From the NCBI RefSeq assembly GCF_020715685.1, contig NZ_CP085840.1, forward strand, positions 682,001 through 746,000: a stretch of DNA of 64,000 bases, read 5' to 3'. Source of the stretch: Dermatobacter hominis. Lineage in GTDB: Bacteria > Actinomycetota > Acidimicrobiia > Acidimicrobiales > Microtrichaceae. Below, one piece after another: positions 35,411 through 43,824 of this stretch (positions within the stretch are counted from its first letter, which is position 1; each line of letters begins with the position of its first letter). The translations under genes were made by a program, and so were the position numbers. Below the pieces are notes generated by a model that saw only the letters and a program-made list of their open reading frames with translations, did not search any database and had not been told where the DNA came from.

Positions 35411-36814
35411 TCACCAGGTGATGAGCTCCGGGTGGGCGTCGGCGAGCACCTCGTCGCGGTCGTCGGCGAGCACGAAGCCGGCCTGGACCGCGGCGTCGGT
35501 CGCACCCTCGTACGCGTCCAGGTAGGCCTGCACCGACCCGTACCGCGCCCGCAGCACCGTCTCGTCGGCCGGCGCCCGCCGCCCGAAGAGCCGGCACACG
35601 TGGGATGCGCCCGGCGACGCCATGCCCGACAGGACCTCGACCGGCGCGTCGACGCAGGGCGTGCGCACGCCGCCGAGGACGTTGCCGACGTCGTCGGTCC
35701 GGTACCGCAGCCCGCGTCGCCCCTCGGCGACGTCGCCCTCGACGAGGAGCCGGGCGGCCGCCGGGGGACCGGCGCCGCCGTCGGTCCACCCGACGAGGTG
35801 GGCGAGGGCGCTGCGGACGACGAAGCGCTGCTGGCCCCGGTTGACCGGGTCCTCGCAGCCGAGGAAGGTCTCGAAGTCGCCGACGAGCGATCGGTCCGCG
35901 TGGGCGGCGCCGGCGACCTCCCAGAGCCGGAACCGGACGCCGTCGTCCTGGCGGGCGGGGAGGTAGTCGAGGTGCCCGAGCACGTCGGTCTCGGTCTCGA
36001 GCACCAGCACCGGCACGTCGAGGTCGTCCCGGACGACCACAGCAGGGTCGTGGCGGCCCTCCTCGAGGTCGACGCCCCGACCGGGTTCGCCGAGGGGCAT
36101 GGCCGGCCCGCCCCGGCTGTGGATCAGGAAGCCGTCGAACCGCCCGGTGAGCGGCTGCACGCCGTTGACGTAGGTCGTCAGGGCGTAGGCGGACTGCGAC
36201 TCGCCGACCGCCAGCACCCGGCGGAGCCGCAGGCCCTCGAGCGGCCCGGCGGCCACGGCCTCCCCGGCCGCCGCGCCGCCGAGCAACCCGGTGGCCACCT
36301 GCGTGAAGAGGTCGAAGCAGTACGCGTCGCCGGGGTGGTGCAGGTCGCCGTAGCGCTCCGGGTCCGCCTCCTGCAGCGCGAGGAGGCCGCCGGCGCCGCC
36401 GACGTCGACGAGCGCCGGCGCGGCGACGATGCCGGCCCACTGCGCCGACACGCCGACCCACGTGTGGCCCCGGCGGACCAGCTCGGGCGCGGCGAACCCG
36501 TAGGTGGGCGCGGCGTCGGCACCGCTGCTCACGTTCAACCACTCGACGACGAGCACGCCGCTGGCGGCGGCCGGATCGGCGGGGCGCCGCACGACGGCGC
36601 GGGTCCGGTACCCGGCCCGGTCCCGGGGCTCGAGCGCCCACCGACCGTCGGCCGGCAGTCCGGCGGGGGCCCGGTAGGAGGTCGCCGTGCCGGTGCAGCG
36701 CCACTCGGACTCGACGTAGCCGGCCGCGTCGAGGTCGGGCGCGCCCAGCGAGCCGATCAGGTTCGTCCCGGCGCCGCCGGTCAGCGGCTCGAGGGAGGCG
36801 GCGTGCTCGCTCAC
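35411..36814 (-). CDS. Alpha/beta hydrolase domain protein (PF20091 type)
   Basis: 467 aa serine hydrolase. The nucleophile elbow is GESQS, the acid probably lies in ETETDVLGH and the histidine in AGAAHAD. Typical family stretches include VVEWLNVSSGADAAPTYGFA. No signal peptide is present. The substrate is unknown, with esters or lactones likely. The GTG at 36814 is the best start. It is divergent from a TetR regulator with an operator-like palindrome between them. Confidence 0.8.
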   Translation of the reverse strand: MSEHAASLEPLTGGAGTNLIGSLGAPDLDAAGYVESEWRCTGTATSYRAPAGLPADGRWALEPRDRAGYRTRAVVRRPADPAAASGVLVVEWLNVSSGADAAPTYGFAAPELVRRGHTWVGVSAQWAGIVAAPALVDVGGAGGLLALQEADPERYGDLHHPGDAYCFDLFTQVATGLLGGAAAGEAVAAGPLEGLRLRRVLAVGESQSAYALTTYVNGVQPLTGRFDGFLIHSRGGPAMPLGEPGRGVDLEEGRHDPAVVVRDDLDVPVLVLETETDVLGHLDYLPARQDDGVRFRLWEVAGAAHADRSLVGDFETFLGCEDPVNRGQQRFVVRSALAHLVGWTDGGAGPPAAARLLVEGDVAEGRRGLRYRTDDVGNVLGGVRTPCVDAPVEVLSGMASPGASHVCRLFGRRAPADETVLRARYGSVQAYLDAYEGATDAAVQAGFVLADDRDEVLADAHPELITW

Positions 36815-36894
36815 CGTGTCGACGCTAGGCGGACCGGGCGGCGTCGCGGCCGGACGGTCGGGGGTTGCGCCCGGTCCGGATCCGTCGTAGAAAC

Positions 36895-36912
36895 AAACCA
36901 GCCGGTCGGTTT
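36895..36912. promoter_or_regulatory. Candidate TetR operator
   Basis: AAACCAGCCGGTCGGTTT, an 18-bp imperfect dyad (7 of 9 positions per half), between the divergent PF20091 hydrolase and TetR genes. It resembles common actinobacterial TetR sites of the ACCGACCGGTCGGT type. Confidence 0.5.
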
Positions 36913-37005
36913 CTTGGAACCGGTCGATCCCGACAGCTGGCCGCCCCGACATCCGGCCGACCCCGACAGGCCAAGCACGCCGACCCCGACCCAGGAGGCA
37001 CGACC

Positions 37006-37668
37006 GTGGCGCCCAGTCCGCAGCGGGCCGCACCGCTCACGAACACCGCGCCGAGGACGCAGGAGGACCGCAGCGCCGCGACCCAGCAGGCCCTGCTGAC
37101 GGCGACGATCGACTGCCTCGTCGAGTACGGCTACGCGGGCACCACCACCCGGCTCGTCGCCGACCACGCCCGCGTGTCCCGGGGCGCGCAGACCCACCAC
37201 TACCCCACCAAGCGGGACCTCGTGGTCGCCGCGGTGGAGCAGCTCTTCGACCGACACGCCCGGGCCTTCACCGAGGCGTTCCGGCAGGTCCCGGCCGAGG
37301 AGCGGACGCTCGACCGGGCCGTCGAGGCGCTGTGGGACATCGCCGCCGGCCCGACCTTCGCCGCCGTGCTCGAGGTGGTCGTCGCCGCCCGCACCGACGA
37401 CGAGCTGCGGAGCATCGTCCACGGCGTCGCCGCCAGCCTCGAGGAGACGGTGGTCGACCTGCTCCTCTGGTTCTCGCCCGAGATCGACGACCGCGACGCC
37501 GCCCGTCGCATCGTCGAGTTCGCCTTCGCGCTGCTGCAGGGCGCCGCCGTGTCGCGCATGGAGGGCTTCGGCGATCCCGACGAGGTCATCGCGTCGGCGG
37601 CCCGCCTGGCACCGCTCGCCGCCGCCCTCGCCCGCACCCCACCGCCCGGACCCGGAGGCCGCACGTGA
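37006..37668 (+). CDS. TetR family regulator
   Basis: 220 aa. The HTH region TRLVADHARVSRGAQTHHYP with TKRDLVVAAVEQLF is typical of TetR proteins. The GTG at 37006 has AGGAGG 8 bases upstream; an in-frame longer version would run through the operator and is rejected. The stop overlaps the GTG of the PF10118 gene, so the two are coupled. Confidence 0.88.
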   Translation: MAPSPQRAAPLTNTAPRTQEDRSAATQQALLTATIDCLVEYGYAGTTTRLVADHARVSRGAQTHHYPTKRDLVVAAVEQLFDRHARAFTEAFRQVPAEERTLDRAVEALWDIAAGPTFAAVLEVVVAARTDDELRSIVHGVAASLEETVVDLLLWFSPEIDDRDAARRIVEFAFALLQGAAVSRMEGFGDPDEVIASAARLAPLAAALARTPPPGPGGRT

Positions 37669-38633
37669 CCACGCCCACCACCCACGCCCCGCCGACCGCC
37701 GGACCCGACCCTGCGGCGCGCCCGCCCCGGTCGCGCCGCGGCCACCGGCGCGCGGCCCGCCGATCGGGGCTGCCGTCCCGGCCCTCGGCCGACCGGCGCA
37801 TCCCCGTCCGACGGCTCCGCCACGACCACGCCCGGCACGAGATGTCGGCGTGGATCGTCCCGGACGACCCGATCTTCAGCCACTTCCTCGCCACGCTCTC
37901 CGCGGTGTTCCCGAACGGCGAGGACTTCTTCGTCGCCTCGGTGCGCCGCCACCGGGCCGCGGTGGCCGACGATCCCGTGCTCCAGCAGCAGGTGAAGGGC
38001 TTCATCGGCCAGGAGGCGATGCACGGCCGGGAGCACCGGCGCCTCAACGAGCGGCTGGCGTCGATGGGCTACCGCACCGAGCGCGCCGACCGGACGATCG
38101 GCGTGCTGTGCGACCTCATCGCCCGCCTCCCACCGGCCACCCTCCCGATCGCGGCCACGGCGGCCGCCGAGCACTACACCGGCCTGCTGGCCGAGGCGGT
38201 GCTGTCGGACCCCCGGACCCGGGCCACGCTGTTCGGCCAGGAGGCGATCGAGCCCCTCATCGCCTGGCACGCGCTCGAGGAGCTCGAGCACAAGAACGTC
38301 GCGTTCGACGTCATGGAGGCGGCGGGCGGCGGGTACGCCGTCCGCGTCGCAGGGTTCGCCGTCACCTCGACGGTCCTGGCCGGCTCGGTGGCCGTCGAGT
38401 GGGGGCGCGCCGTCTGGGAGGACCGCGACGGGATCACCCGCGCGCACCGGCGCCGGTTCCACCGGAACCTCCGACGCCAGCGGCTGCTCAGCCCGTGGTT
38501 CCTGCGCAACCTCCTCGGCTACCTGCGCCCTGGCTTCCACCCCGACGACACCGACACCGACGACCTCGTCCGGGAGTGGTCGGAGCGCCTGGCCGACGTC
38601 GCCGGCCCCAACCGACGGTCCGCCGAGGGCTGA
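37665..38633 (+). CDS. PF10118-type predicted metal-dependent hydrolase
   Basis: 322 aa. A 55-residue basic, proline-rich tail is followed by the conserved domain: WIVPDDPIFSHFLATLSAVFPNGEDFF, GQEAMHGREHRRLN and WHALEELEHKNVAFDV. The Glu/His pattern (E-x2-H repeats) resembles a diiron site, and members are often near lipid or steroid genes. A hydrophobic stretch about two-thirds along may touch the membrane. It overlaps the tetR stop (GTGA), so that regulator probably controls it. Confidence 0.83.
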   Translation: MTTPTTHAPPTAGPDPAARPPRSRRGHRRAARRSGLPSRPSADRRIPVRRLRHDHARHEMSAWIVPDDPIFSHFLATLSAVFPNGEDFFVASVRRHRAAVADDPVLQQQVKGFIGQEAMHGREHRRLNERLASMGYRTERADRTIGVLCDLIARLPPATLPIAATAAAEHYTGLLAEAVLSDPRTRATLFGQEAIEPLIAWHALEELEHKNVAFDVMEAAGGGYAVRVAGFAVTSTVLAGSVAVEWGRAVWEDRDGITRAHRRRFHRNLRRQRLLSPWFLRNLLGYLRPGFHPDDTDTDDLVREWSERLADVAGPNRRSAEG

Positions 38634-38671
38634 GCACGTACGCTCGCCGCCGTGGGTCGGGGCGGCGGACG

Positions 38672-40435
38672 ATGAGCGGGGCACCGCCGCCGACGCTGTT
38701 CCCGAGGCCGCGTGCGGTGCGGTCCCACGACCCGAGCCGCCGCAGCACGGCCGAGCTGCGGATCGCCCTCGACGCCGGCCTGCCCGCCCAGGGCTACGAG
38801 CTCGCGGTCGACGACGACGGCGCGCTGCTGCGCCACGCCGACGACGCCGGTCGGCGGTACGGCCTGCAGACGGTCGCGCAGCTGCGCGACCGCGACGGGT
38901 CGCTCCCCCACGTGCACGTGTCGGACCACCCCGACGTGGCCGTCCGCGGCTTCATGCTCGACGTGAGCCGGGACCGCGTGCCGACCCGGGCCACGCTCGC
39001 GCGCCTGGTCCGGCTGCTCGAGCGCTGCCGCTACGACCACCTCCAGCTCTACGTCGAGCACACCTTCGCCTACACCGGGCACGAGGACGTGTGGCGCGAC
39101 GCCTCGCCCCTGACGCCCGAGGACCTGCGCTGGCTCGACGAGCGCTGCGCTGCGGCCGGGATCGAGCTCGTCGCCAACCAGAACTGCTTCGGCCACATGG
39201 GGCGGTGGCTCGCGCTCCCCCGCTACCGGGAGCGGGCCGAGTGCCCCGACGGCGCCGAGATCGTGCCGGGCTTCCGCTGGCCGCCCGGCGTCCTCGCCCC
39301 GACCGAGGACAACGCACGGTTCGTGCTGGACCTCGTGCGGGAGCAGGGCGCGGCGATCACCTCCCCCACGGTCAACGTCGGCTGCGACGAGACGTTCGAG
39401 CTGGGTCGGGGTGCCAGCGCGGCACGGGTCGCGACCGAGGGCGTGGGCCGCGTCTACCTCGAGCACCTCCGACGCATCGTCGACCCGCTGCTCAACGAGG
39501 GCCGGTCCGTCCAGCTCTGGGGCGACGTGCTCGGCCACCACCCCGAGCTGGTCGACGGCCTGCCCGACGGGGACCTCACCCCGCTCGTGTGGAACTACGA
39601 GGCGCCCGACCGGCCGCCGGTCGACCTCGACCCCTTCGTCGCCCGGATCATGGCCGGGCTGGGCATCGACGCCGGCGCACCGACCGACTTCGCCTCCCTC
39701 CTCCGGCCGTTCCTCGAGGCCGGGCCGGCACCGTGGGTCGTACCGGGGACGTCGTCGTGGAACTCGTTCGTCGGCCGCCTCGACAACGCCCGCGGCAACC
39801 TGCTCGACGCCGCCACCGCGGCGCGGGACCACGGTGTGCGAGGCCTGCTCGTCACCGACTGGGGCGACAACGGCCACCACCAGCCGCCGTCGGTGAGCGA
39901 TCCCGCCATCGCGTTCGGCGGCGCCGTCGCCTGGTGCGCCGCGACCAACGCGGACCTGGACCTGGGCCCCGTGCTCGACGCCCTGCACGGCGACGACGCA
40001 GGGCTGCTCGGCGAGGTGCTCGTGACGATCGGCTCGGTCGCGACGCGGACCGGCGCCGCAGCGTTCAACGTGAGCCCGCTGGTGCCGCCGCTCGTCGCCG
40101 AGGTGCCCGACCTCAGCGACGGCCGGGCCGACCCCGACGCGGTCCGTGCCACCGTCGACGACCTGGACCGGGCGCGCGCCGACCTCGGCCGGGCCCGGCC
40201 GACGGTCGACGACGGCGACGTCATCCGCGCCGAGCTCGACGTGGCCATCGGCCTGGCGCGCCAGGGCGCCCTCCGGCTGCTCGAGCGGCTCGGCGCGCCG
40301 GCGTCGAACCGGGCGGACGAGGACGCGGAGCTGGCGGCGCTCGTCGACGGCTACCGGGCGACCTGGGCCGCCCGCAGCCGTCCGGGCGGCCTCGCCGACA
40401 GCGCACGGCTGCTCGAGCGGGCGCTCGACCGCTAG
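38672..40435 (+). CDS. Glycoside hydrolase family 20-like protein
   Basis: 587 aa, beta-N-acetylhexosaminidase-like. A short N-terminal beta domain ends with RRYGLQTVAQL. The TIM barrel starts at VAVRGFMLDVSRDRVPTRAT, with the catalytic Asp-Glu pair in VNVGCDETFELG. WGDVLGHHPE and VTDWGDNGHHQ follow. There is no signal peptide, which is unusual for a polysaccharide-degrading enzyme and points to use on intracellular amino-sugars. The substrate is inferred. Confidence 0.8.
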   Translation: MSGAPPPTLFPRPRAVRSHDPSRRSTAELRIALDAGLPAQGYELAVDDDGALLRHADDAGRRYGLQTVAQLRDRDGSLPHVHVSDHPDVAVRGFMLDVSRDRVPTRATLARLVRLLERCRYDHLQLYVEHTFAYTGHEDVWRDASPLTPEDLRWLDERCAAAGIELVANQNCFGHMGRWLALPRYRERAECPDGAEIVPGFRWPPGVLAPTEDNARFVLDLVREQGAAITSPTVNVGCDETFELGRGASAARVATEGVGRVYLEHLRRIVDPLLNEGRSVQLWGDVLGHHPELVDGLPDGDLTPLVWNYEAPDRPPVDLDPFVARIMAGLGIDAGAPTDFASLLRPFLEAGPAPWVVPGTSSWNSFVGRLDNARGNLLDAATAARDHGVRGLLVTDWGDNGHHQPPSVSDPAIAFGGAVAWCAATNADLDLGPVLDALHGDDAGLLGEVLVTIGSVATRTGAAAFNVSPLVPPLVAEVPDLSDGRADPDAVRATVDDLDRARADLGRARPTVDDGDVIRAELDVAIGLARQGALRLLERLGAPASNRADEDAELAALVDGYRATWAARSRPGGLADSARLLERALDR

Positions 40436-40440
40436 GTCAC

Positions 40441-40466
40441 GTTTCGATCGCCCACCCCATGGGAAC
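40441..40466 (+). promoter_or_regulatory. Candidate SigB/SigF-type stress promoter
   Basis: GTTT-N16-GGGAAC, close to the actinobacterial general-stress sigma pattern (GTTT, 15-17 bases, GGGTAT-like). It lies 50 bp before a GlsB/YeaQ gene, a family often stress-induced. A CGTGCGGA/TCCGCACG hairpin at 40477-40497 lies in the leader. Confidence 0.4.
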
Positions 40467-40515
40467 CGTCCGGTTGCGTGCGGAAACGGTCCGCACGGGG
40501 TGGAAAGGCGTCGCC

Positions 40516-40797
40516 ATGTGGATCATCTGGGCACTGATCATCGGACTGCTGGCCGGCTTCATCGCACGGGCGCTGGTGCCGGGACCCGATCCGATGGGCG
40601 TGCTGGGCACGCTCGTCCTCGGGCTCGTCGGCTCGCTGGTCGGCGGGTTCCTCGGCTGGCTGCTGTTCGGCCGTGACGCGTCCGACGGTGCGCTGCAGCT
40701 CTCCGGCATCATCGGCTCGATCATCGGTGCGGTGATCGCGCTGCTGATCTTCCGGGCGGTCACCCGAGGCCGGACGGGCACTCCCAGGAGCGTCTGA
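40516..40797 (+). CDS. GlsB/YeaQ/YmgE family membrane protein
   Basis: 93-aa inner-membrane protein with three hydrophobic segments. The pattern IIGLLAGFIARALVPGPDP, then LGLVGSLVGGFLGWLLFG and IIGSIIGAVIALLIF, is that of the transglycosylase-associated family (PF04226). Its biochemical role is unknown; homologues respond to acid or general stress. GGAAAGG precedes the ATG. Confidence 0.88.
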   Translation: MWIIWALIIGLLAGFIARALVPGPDPMGVLGTLVLGLVGSLVGGFLGWLLFGRDASDGALQLSGIIGSIIGAVIALLIFRAVTRGRTGTPRSV

Positions 40798-40836
40798 TCC
40801 CTGGGGCCGGCGCAGCCGTCCCCGGGATCGCTCGAC

Positions 40837-40896
40837 CACTCGGCACGCCGAGTGCGGACACGGCGAGGGCCGACCCCGCGGGGTCGGCCCTCGTCG
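40837..40896. terminator. Tandem hairpins between GlsB-like and M1 peptidase genes
   Basis: Hairpin one is CACTCGG/CCGAGTG (40837-40854). Hairpin two is a perfect 14-bp stem, CGAGGGCCGACCCC with its complement (40864-40893), extended to 17 bp with one G-T pair. They suit bidirectional termination of convergent genes. Confidence 0.7.
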
Positions 40897-40953
40897 CGCG
40901 CCGTCCAACGCACGGGTGAGATGTTGCGGCGCCCCGGGGCCCCGGGTGCCGGC

Positions 40954-42360
40954 TCAGACCGGCGCCGGCTTGTCGGGCTGGTAGAGCCACTCGTCGAACA
41001 GGGTGTCGAGCTGGCGCCCGGACACCTTCTCGCTCAGCGCCAGGAGGTCCGCCGTGCTCACCGGCACCCAGGACGGACGGGCCGCCCACTGGCGGATGAC
41101 CGTCCAGAACGCGTCGTCGCCGATCGTCAGCCGCAGGGCGTGGAGGAACGCACCGCCTCGGTAGTAGGTGGCGGCGGCGAACAGGTCCTCGGGGCCGGGA
41201 TCCGCCGTGGGCACCGTCCAGAACGAGCTCGACGCCGGGATCGACATCACGAAGTCGTAGCCCGCCTGCGGCGAGTCGGTGCCGGTGTGCTCGCCCCAGA
41301 GCCACTCGGCGTAGGTCGCGAAGCCCTCGTTGAGCCAGATGTCGCGCCACTGGCCGAGGGTCACCTTGTTGCCGAACCACTGGTGCGCGAGCTCGTGGGC
41401 CACCGTCGACTCGTCGGGTGCCCCTGAGTAGATCGGACGGGTCTGGTTCTCGAGCGCGTAGCCCGCATCCGTGTCGTCGTCGACCACGGCGCCGAACGAC
41501 GAGAACGGGTAGCGGCCGAACCGCGTCTGGAAGAAGTCGATCATCTCGGGCTGCTTGGCCAGCACCTCGGCCGTCGCCGCCTTGTCCTCGGCCGACAGGT
41601 CGTCGTCGACCGCGTTCAGGATCGGCAGGCCGGACGCGGTGCGGCTCCGGGTGATCGTGTAGTCGCCGGTGGCGACCATCGACAGGTAGCTCGCCATCGG
41701 GTCGGTCGCGACCCACTTCGAGGTGGTGCGGCCGTTCCGGGTGCTCTGCGACAGGAGCGTGCCGTTGGCGACGGCGGTCGTCCCCTGCGGGACCGTCACG
41801 GTGAAGCTGTAGGTGGCCTTGTCCTTCGGCGTGTCGTTCACGGGGTACCAGGTGCTGGCCCCCTCGGGCTCGTTGCCGATGAAGGCGCCGTCGTCGTAGG
41901 AGATCCACCCGTAGAGGGCACCCGTGTTGTCCTCGGGCTGGCCGGTCGTGCCGCCGTAGTCGACGACGACGATGAAGGGCAGGCCCTTGAGCAGCGGCAG
42001 CCGCGGCGTGACGACGAGCTCCCCACCGGTCTGCGTGAACCGGGCCGGCAGCCCGTTCACCGTCAGCTTGGCGACGGTGAGGTCACGGAGGTCGAGGCTG
42101 AACGACGAGAGCGTGGAGGTCGCGGTCGCGGCGACGATCGCCCGTGCGGTGAGCGCGCGGGTGGCCGGCGTGTAGTCCAGCGTCAGGTCGTAGTGGAGGA
42201 CGTCGTAGCCGCCGTTGCCGGCCGCCGGGAAGTACTGGTCACCTCCCGAGGTGCTCCCGGGTTGGGGCTTCGGCAGCCCGCCGGCGGAGGCCGCGGGAGC
42301 CGCGACGAGGAGGACGGCGCAGCCGAGCACGGCGACGAGGAGGACACGGAGCCTTCGCAT
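40954..42360 (-). CDS. Secreted M1 family zinc metallopeptidase
   Basis: 468 aa. A Sec signal peptide ends near AAPAASA. The aminopeptidase N-like beta domain is followed by GYALENQTRP in place of GAMEN, the zinc motif HELAHQWFG with the third ligand Glu 18 residues later (NEGFATYAEW), and YYRGGAFLHAL. It is about half the length of full aminopeptidase N and lacks the C-terminal helical domain, like other short actinobacterial secreted M1 enzymes. It trims extracellular peptides. Confidence 0.9.
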   Translation of the reverse strand: MRRLRVLLVAVLGCAVLLVAAPAASAGGLPKPQPGSTSGGDQYFPAAGNGGYDVLHYDLTLDYTPATRALTARAIVAATATSTLSSFSLDLRDLTVAKLTVNGLPARFTQTGGELVVTPRLPLLKGLPFIVVVDYGGTTGQPEDNTGALYGWISYDDGAFIGNEPEGASTWYPVNDTPKDKATYSFTVTVPQGTTAVANGTLLSQSTRNGRTTSKWVATDPMASYLSMVATGDYTITRSRTASGLPILNAVDDDLSAEDKAATAEVLAKQPEMIDFFQTRFGRYPFSSFGAVVDDDTDAGYALENQTRPIYSGAPDESTVAHELAHQWFGNKVTLGQWRDIWLNEGFATYAEWLWGEHTGTDSPQAGYDFVMSIPASSSFWTVPTADPGPEDLFAAATYYRGGAFLHALRLTIGDDAFWTVIRQWAARPSWVPVSTADLLALSEKVSGRQLDTLFDEWLYQPDKPAPV

Positions 42361-42473
42361 GGCCGCACGCTAGGAGGAGGCTGCGCCCGTGTCACCGGTG
42401 GATGTGGAGCGACCCCGGTGCTCGGTGGACGCGTCGCGGCGGACCGACCGTGGTGGGTGAGATCCGGGGCCCC

Positions 42474-42719
42474 CTACTGGCGGTAGTGCTCGACGGTGTC
42501 CTCGGGTCGGGCGGTCGCGCCGTCGGGGTCGGCGCCGTACTCCTCCCGCGCTCGGCGCTGTCGGAGGAGGTCCCAGCACTGGTCGAGCTGGCGCTCGATC
42601 TCGTCGAGCCGCGCCCGGTCCTCGTCGCCGAGCTCCGCGCCGGAGGAGATGTGGTCTCGGAGGCGGTGCTCCTCGTCGACCAGGTCGCCGATCCGGTTCA
42701 GCACTGCGTCGTCGTCCAT
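42474..42719 (-). CDS. DUF2630 family small protein
   Basis: 81 aa, largely helical and charged. It matches the DUF2630 (PF10944) pattern: [13 protein letters not shown], then [20 protein letters not shown] and a C-terminal RPEDTVEHY. The function is unknown; the family is restricted mainly to actinobacteria. It is divergent from the aldo/keto reductase, with a 24-bp tandem repeat in the gap. Confidence 0.88.
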   Translation of the reverse strand: MDDDAVLNRIGDLVDEEHRLRDHISSGAELGDEDRARLDEIERQLDQCWDLLRQRRAREEYGADPDGATARPEDTVEHYRQ

Positions 42720-42773
42720 GGCGGGCTCCTCGGGTGTGGGTGGTCGCCGCTGCGGCGGCCACAGGGGCAGTGT

Positions 42774-42885
42774 GCCGCACCGGCACCGTTTGTGAGGGCC
42801 GCACCGGCACCGTTTGTGAGGGCCGCACCGGCACCGTTCGTGAGGGCCGCACCGGCACCGCGTGTGAGGGCCGCACCGGCAGCGG
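42774..42885. repeat. 24-bp tandem repeat (4 full copies plus partial)
   Basis: The unit begins GCCGCACCGGCACCGT and ends TTGTGAGG. Copies lie at 42774, 42798, 42822 and 42846 with one to three substitutions, plus a 16-bp partial from 42870. The period is a multiple of 3 and open in several frames, but there is no start signal and it lies in the gap between DUF2630 and aldo/keto reductase genes. Confidence 0.9.
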
Positions 42886-42928
42886 AGGTGCGCGCTCCAC
42901 CCGCGCTCGACGGGGTAGATCGTCTGCC

Positions 42929-43795
42929 ATGACGAAGATGGAATGGAACAACCCCTCGCCGGCCACGTTCGACATCGGTGGCGACCTGACGGTCACGCGG
43001 CTCGGCTTCGGCGCCATGCGCATCACGGGCGAGGGCGTGTGGGGCGAGCCGGCGGACGTCGACGAGGCGCTGGCCGTGCTGCGGGCGCTGCCCGGGCTCG
43101 GGGTCGACTTCATCGACACGGCCGATTCGTACGGCCCCGAGGTCTCGGAGCGCCTCATCCACGACGCGCTGCACCCCTACGACGGCGTGGTCGTGGCGAC
43201 GAAGTGCGGGCTCACCCGCCACGGCCCCGGGATCTGGGCGCCGCTCGGCCGGCCCGAGTACCTGCGGCAGGGGTGCCTCATGAGCCTCCGGCGCCTGGGT
43301 GTGGAGCGCATCGACCTCTTCCAGCTCCACCGCATCGACCCGGCCGTGCCCGCCGACGAGCAGTTCGGCGTCCTGAAGGAGCTGCAGGACGAGGGCCTCG
43401 TCCGCCACGTCGGGTTGTCGCAGGTGTCGGTCGACGAGATCGAGGCGGCGCGGGCCGTCGTGCCGATCGCGACCGTCCAGAACCTCTACAACGTCGCCGA
43501 CCGGTCGTCCGAGGACGTCCTGGACCACTGCGACGCGAACGGCATCGGCTTCATCCCCTGGTTCCCGCTCGCGGCGGGCGACCTCGCGGCGCCGGGCGGC
43601 GTCGTGGCCGAGGTCGCGGCCGCCCACGATGCGACGCCCGGCCAGGTCGCGCTGGCCTGGCTGCTGCACCGCAGCCCGGTCGTCCTCCCGATCCCGGGCA
43701 CCGGGTCGGTCGCGCACCTTCGCGAGAACGTCGCGGCTGCGGCGCTGACCCTCTCCGACGACGAGATGGCGCAGCTCGACCGGGCGCGCGGCTGA
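42929..43795 (+). CDS. Aldo/keto reductase
   Basis: 288 aa NADPH-dependent oxidoreductase with a (beta/alpha)8 barrel. The catalytic tetrad is D63, Y68, K92 and H134 ([20 protein letters not shown]). Cofactor-binding [13 protein letters not shown] is near the C terminus. The substrate is unknown. Two close ATGs (42929, 42938) are possible. The 24-bp tandem repeat lies 44 bp upstream and may be part of its promoter region. Confidence 0.92.
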   Translation: MTKMEWNNPSPATFDIGGDLTVTRLGFGAMRITGEGVWGEPADVDEALAVLRALPGLGVDFIDTADSYGPEVSERLIHDALHPYDGVVVATKCGLTRHGPGIWAPLGRPEYLRQGCLMSLRRLGVERIDLFQLHRIDPAVPADEQFGVLKELQDEGLVRHVGLSQVSVDEIEAARAVVPIATVQNLYNVADRSSEDVLDHCDANGIGFIPWFPLAAGDLAAPGGVVAEVAAAHDATPGQVALAWLLHRSPVVLPIPGTGSVAHLRENVAAAALTLSDDEMAQLDRARG

Positions 43796-43798
43796 GGC

Positions 43799-43824
43799 GA
43801 GCCGGTCGGGCCGCCGCCCGGCTC
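43799..43824. terminator. Hairpin between convergent aldo/keto reductase and amidohydrolase
   Basis: GAGCCGG pairs with CCGGCTC across a 12-base loop. It begins 4 bases after one stop codon and runs into the other. Confidence 0.45.

Noticed and set aside
36865-37005. N-terminal extension of the second TetR gene
   Set aside because: It would read through the operator-like dyad and is Arg/Pro-rich; AGGAGG before GTG 37006 fits much better.
42774-42885. CRISPR array
   Set aside because: The repeats are contiguous with no spacers and there are no cas genes; it is a simple tandem repeat.
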